64,000 nt of DNA. Source: Arthrobotrys musiformis (Eukaryota; Ascomycota; Orbiliomycetes; Orbiliales; Orbiliaceae). The stretch covers positions 1,798,001 through 1,862,000 of the forward strand of contig JAVHJL010000007.1 in NCBI GenBank assembly GCA_036971715.1. Direction: 5' to 3'. How positions within the stretch are numbered: the stretch's first letter is position 1; the number at the start of each line of letters is the position of its first letter. Positions 61,159 through 64,000 of this stretch are shown here, one piece after another. The notes below the pieces were generated by a model, which saw nothing but the letters and a program-made list of their open reading frames with translations, did no database searches and was not told the DNA's origin. Position numbers and translations under genes: made by a program.

Positions 61159-61539
61159 ATGCACTTCCCAACCCTCCTCTCAACCTTTGCTCTCCTCTCA
61201 ACAGCCCATGGGTGTGTCAAAATGACCGCCACAATCAGCTCTGGTCTTAGCAACACCGCCTCTCTAGTCATCGTTGACGATGGCGTCAAAGTTTGTGACG
61301 GCCGCATCAACGGATGTGCGGGTGTTATCTCCTGCTCCACTTCCCCACGCTGGAACTGGGCATACATCGATATGTGCAAAAACTCGTTCGACAAGGGCCC
61401 ACGAGTTCAGTATCAAAGTGATCATGGGAAGTGGGAGTGGAATGGAATGTCGGGTAGTTGCAATGTTATGAATTGCTGTGGGGGGAATATCCCTTGCACT
61501 TGTCGGTCCTGTCAATACAGCCTCAATGCTTTTTGTTAA
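61159..61539 (+). CDS. Small secreted protein with 12 cysteines (effector candidate)
   Basis: 126 residues, one exon. Signal peptide about 1-18 (MHFPTLLSTFALLSTAHG), followed by 108 mature residues with 12 cysteines, enough for six disulphides. The C-terminal part is densest (SCNVMNCCGGNIPCTCRSC). It has no transmembrane segment or known enzyme motif. Small size, secretion and high Cys content fit effector-like or antimicrobial-like fungal proteins; the exact family is not recognised. The ATG follows an AT-rich leader with cacaag upstream (cacaagATG). The terminal Cys is the last residue (AFC), so the full domain appears to be present. Confidence 0.75.
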   Translation: MHFPTLLSTFALLSTAHGCVKMTATISSGLSNTASLVIVDDGVKVCDGRINGCAGVISCSTSPRWNWAYIDMCKNSFDKGPRVQYQSDHGKWEWNGMSGSCNVMNCCGGNIPCTCRSCQYSLNAFC

Positions 61540-62615
61540 ATGTGGTGTGACAAAGGAGGCCAGCGAGGAGGAAGGGGCTAGAAGTATTCAGACGAGGAGG
61601 ATGCGTGAACACCTTAAAAGGGGTGAGGTTGGCATCATGAAGTCATTCCGGCGGTACTTGGGCTTTGGGGACATTAACTAGATAGACCAAGCTGGAACAA
61701 TTTCACTGGGCATTGCGGGCCTTTTGCAAACAGTTCAACTGTGGGAACTCATATACCTATAAGAATACTCAACGCATTGCAAACACGGTTGATGCTAGCT
61801 ACCAGAGCACGAAGGCCTTTTGTTACAGTATGATTGTGCACGCGGAAGCTTCATACAACGGATATGATCAAAAAGATGAGATGATCAATCTACTCTCGCC
61901 TTGAGCAGGCTTGGAGTGACCTCGTTGTGGGTTAACTTGAAGACATATCAATACAATGTGCAAAACTCATGTATTTCTAGTAGCGGAAGCCTCCAGGAGC
62001 ATGCCTAGAGCGATTATTACTAGATTCCTATGTACCAAGGCGGAATTGGTAGCCTCGTGTTGGCCGATATGGGGGTTTGGATTGGGTCTAATTTTTCCCA
62101 GCCCTCTCGCGGAGGTTGTGAACTAATCTTAAGTGTTCTTGGTCAAGTTGCAAGGTTAATCAGTCCTATCATCGGTATTACTGCGGTATTACTGCGGAAG
62201 GTATAAAGAACGCGTTCTGTCAAGTACAAATTGATTCTCCGGAGGTTCTCGTAAGTGGTAAATTGTTGGGGGAACAAAAGAAGGGGGGGCTCTCCCTTTG
62301 TGATGTCGCGGTGCGAGACCGAAGCGCGGGTTCAAATTTGTTCATTGTACATGTCAATCGATTTATTTGCAATATTGCCTGTTTTTTATTTGTCACCACA
62401 TACATATGTATCTTAATATCGCGTGATACAATGGCTTCGGGTTTCATGTAAATTATAGAGCAGTAGCGGTAAGAACCATATGATGACCATGAAATTGCAT
62501 TTGTTTAGACAGGATTTGACTAGCAACAAATAATTGAATAATGGCCGATAGAAGTTATGTTAAGAGCGCCAGCGTCTTCCTCCACTAAATACCAGCAGCC
62601 GTAAATAGGACAAAT
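61540..62615. other. Intergenic, no gene recognised
   Basis: Short unlinked frames only. A tandem repeat of tattactgcgg occurs at 62175-62196. No gene supported. Confidence 0.5.
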
Positions 62616-63048
62616 CTAGCTCTTGTAAGTGTTGCTAGACCAAATTGGGGTGCCTTTGTAAAGGACAACGTTGCCGTCGTTTTGAACCGCACAAATAACA
62701 GTGCTGTCGCCAGTAGAGCCGGCAGTATCGGTGTGCCAGATGGGTTCGCCTTTATTGTCGCTGTAATAAAATCATAGATTAATGACGTGAAACGCCTTCA
62801 GAATGGTGCAGTTCTTATAGGAAATATGATACTTACTACATGCACAGGTTTCCATCGGTTTGCATATATATTCCCTTGACATCATGTCGTTGCTGCGCAG
62901 TATTTTGGAATCGGCATTGGCCGCCCCAGTAAACAGCGATCTTTCCGTCCTCTTGCATTTTGAACTCGACAGAACCATCTTGGCTGAACAAGCTATGACC
63001 CTTCAGGAGCCATTCGCCATTTCCAAGGGTGTTATGGGATTCAGACAT
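62616..63048 (-). CDS. GNA/B-type mannose-binding lectin, cytosolic, 2 exons
   Basis: Exons (minus strand) 63048-62837 and 62760-62616 (intron 76 nt, GTAAGT...TTACAG), 118 residues in phase. The bulb-lectin fold is shown by three repeats of the QxDxNxVxY mannose-site motif: QEDGKIAVY (32-40), QTDGNLCMY (63-71) and QNDGNVVLY (97-105); only the last keeps most consensus residues, with K or M/L substitutions elsewhere. The trailing WSSNT motif is typical of the fold. There is no signal peptide, so the lectin should be cytosolic, as with other fungal defence-type lectins. Length fits single-domain members. A TATATATA box lies about 70 bp upstream. Sugar specificity may be reduced at the first two sites. 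Confidence 0.88.
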
Positions 63049-64000
63049 TATGGAGAGATAGTTGGAACGAGATATAGAATGGACTAGAGAGGAATTAAGG
63101 TCTGGATATCTAGCTGTATATATAGGTGAAGATTTTTGATGTGAGAATGTTCTGATATACTTAGAATCAGAAGTTCCATTTGGGAGGTCTGAACGGCCTC
63201 TTTATATAGTAAATGATACCCACGTAATATTGCGGGCGAGCCATCGATAGAATATCAAGAGCGGGGAAGTCAGACCGAACAAAGCCATTGAATTTGTGCA
63301 TTGTCCCAGCTTTCAAGGCTGAGATTCTCAGGAAACCTATTATTGCTAGCCTGAGAGACGGCGGCCTCCGATCGCGGTGATCCCTATGCTACAATCGAAT
63401 ATTATTGGAACACCCTGCTGTAGCATAACGAAGGTGGCAGAATGGTAATACACGATCGGGAGAAGAGGCTTCGACACTACGTAGCTGTGTAACTACAGGC
63501 GGAATGGACTCTAGTTGCGTTGCCCGTGCTGTATTTTCGTAGTACCCCAAACCCCTCGCTTTAAGGTGCCTTGTTGTCTGGAATGCGCATATGCAGATTG
63601 CCCCGAACTGCGACTGCGATCGATATCAACCAATTGAAAACTTTCCGATCCACCCTTCCAGTCCGACGTCCCGTTTCCCCAGCCGTGCGGGTTTCCCGTT
63701 CGCTTAAGATGACAACAAGGAGGCCTTGAGGGCAACCCCGCAAATGCCGATCTCGGTTTCGGCAGTCGAACTAATTCAGCCCTCGCCAATCATATGCACA
63801 CGCCCAATCTGGCTTATCTGCAGCACATGCAGTGCCCCATGATCATCCCTGTTCGGGGAGAAGATTCAATTGGAATTCAACCTAGCTGCATGCTGCATGG
63901 GCTTATCTCTTTCGTGTATATCCCGATCGGACTAAGTGCTCAAGGCTTTCAGGGATCGTATGAACATCAACAGAATATTTACCAGAATCTACCTTGTCTA
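63049..64000. other. Window end, no gene recognised
   Basis: Apart from the lectin promoter (tatatata near 63116-63123) no supported gene; the frames at 63511-63789 (-) have no known motif. Confidence 0.5.

Noticed and set aside
1..64000. CRISPR array or prophage
   Set aside because: No spaced direct repeats and no phage or bacterial genes; intron-rich eukaryotic genes throughout.

Overview
The window reads as genomic DNA of a filamentous ascomycete (Pezizomycotina). Genes are split by many short introns (about 50-110 nt, GTRNGT donors, CTAAC/CTGAC-like branch sites, CAG/TAG acceptors). Products are typical of plant- or substrate-associated fungi: a GH54 arabinofuranosidase with a CBM1, a killer-toxin-like GH18 chitinase beside a multi-LysM protein, fungal 7-helix membrane proteins and small Cys-rich secreted proteins. 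Nothing bacterial, viral or CRISPR-like was seen. I cannot place it to genus.

Layout: 1.57-2.76 kb, secreted GH54 arabinofuranosidase with CBM1 (+). 4.33-5.66 kb, three-exon secreted protein of unknown function (-). 5.7-9.4 kb, no gene seen. 9.37-10.93 kb, F-box-like protein (+). 11.4-18.76 kb, very large multi-exon subgroup C GH18 chitinase (-). 21.3-24.7 kb, 11-exon secreted protein with seven LysM modules (+), divergent from the chitinase. 25.2-26.5 kb, homologue of the abscisic-acid sesquiterpene synthase BcABA3 (-). 28.8-30.6 kb, broken caspase-like gene. 31.6-32.5 kb, secreted Cys-rich protein with a Pro/Glu linker (-).

35.0-41.9 kb is a cation-transport island: three diverged Vcx1-type Ca2+/cation exchanger paralogues sharing one intron layout, then a CadD-family cadmium-resistance-type transporter. 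44.5-46.4 kb holds an 11-exon membrane protein with a candidate 3-nt micro-exon. 47.6-48.1 kb encodes a secreted RG-repeat protein, 52.2-53.1 kb a glutathione S-transferase, 58.1 kb a small intronless protein, 61.2 kb a 12-cysteine secreted protein and 62.6-63.0 kb a cytosolic GNA/B-type lectin.

Functional themes. The chitinase and LysM genes form the head-to-head chitin-handling pair known from several fungi. The exchanger/Cad genes suggest local expansion for cation homeostasis; one paralogue has an intact reading frame but has lost the second alpha-repeat acidic motif, which makes it the most unusual coding element here. Long gene-poor stretches (5.7-9.4, 26.5-28.7, 48-52, 53-58 kb) hold low-complexity sequence and gene relics. 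All exon models come from reading splice sites and frame continuity by eye; no transcript evidence was available.
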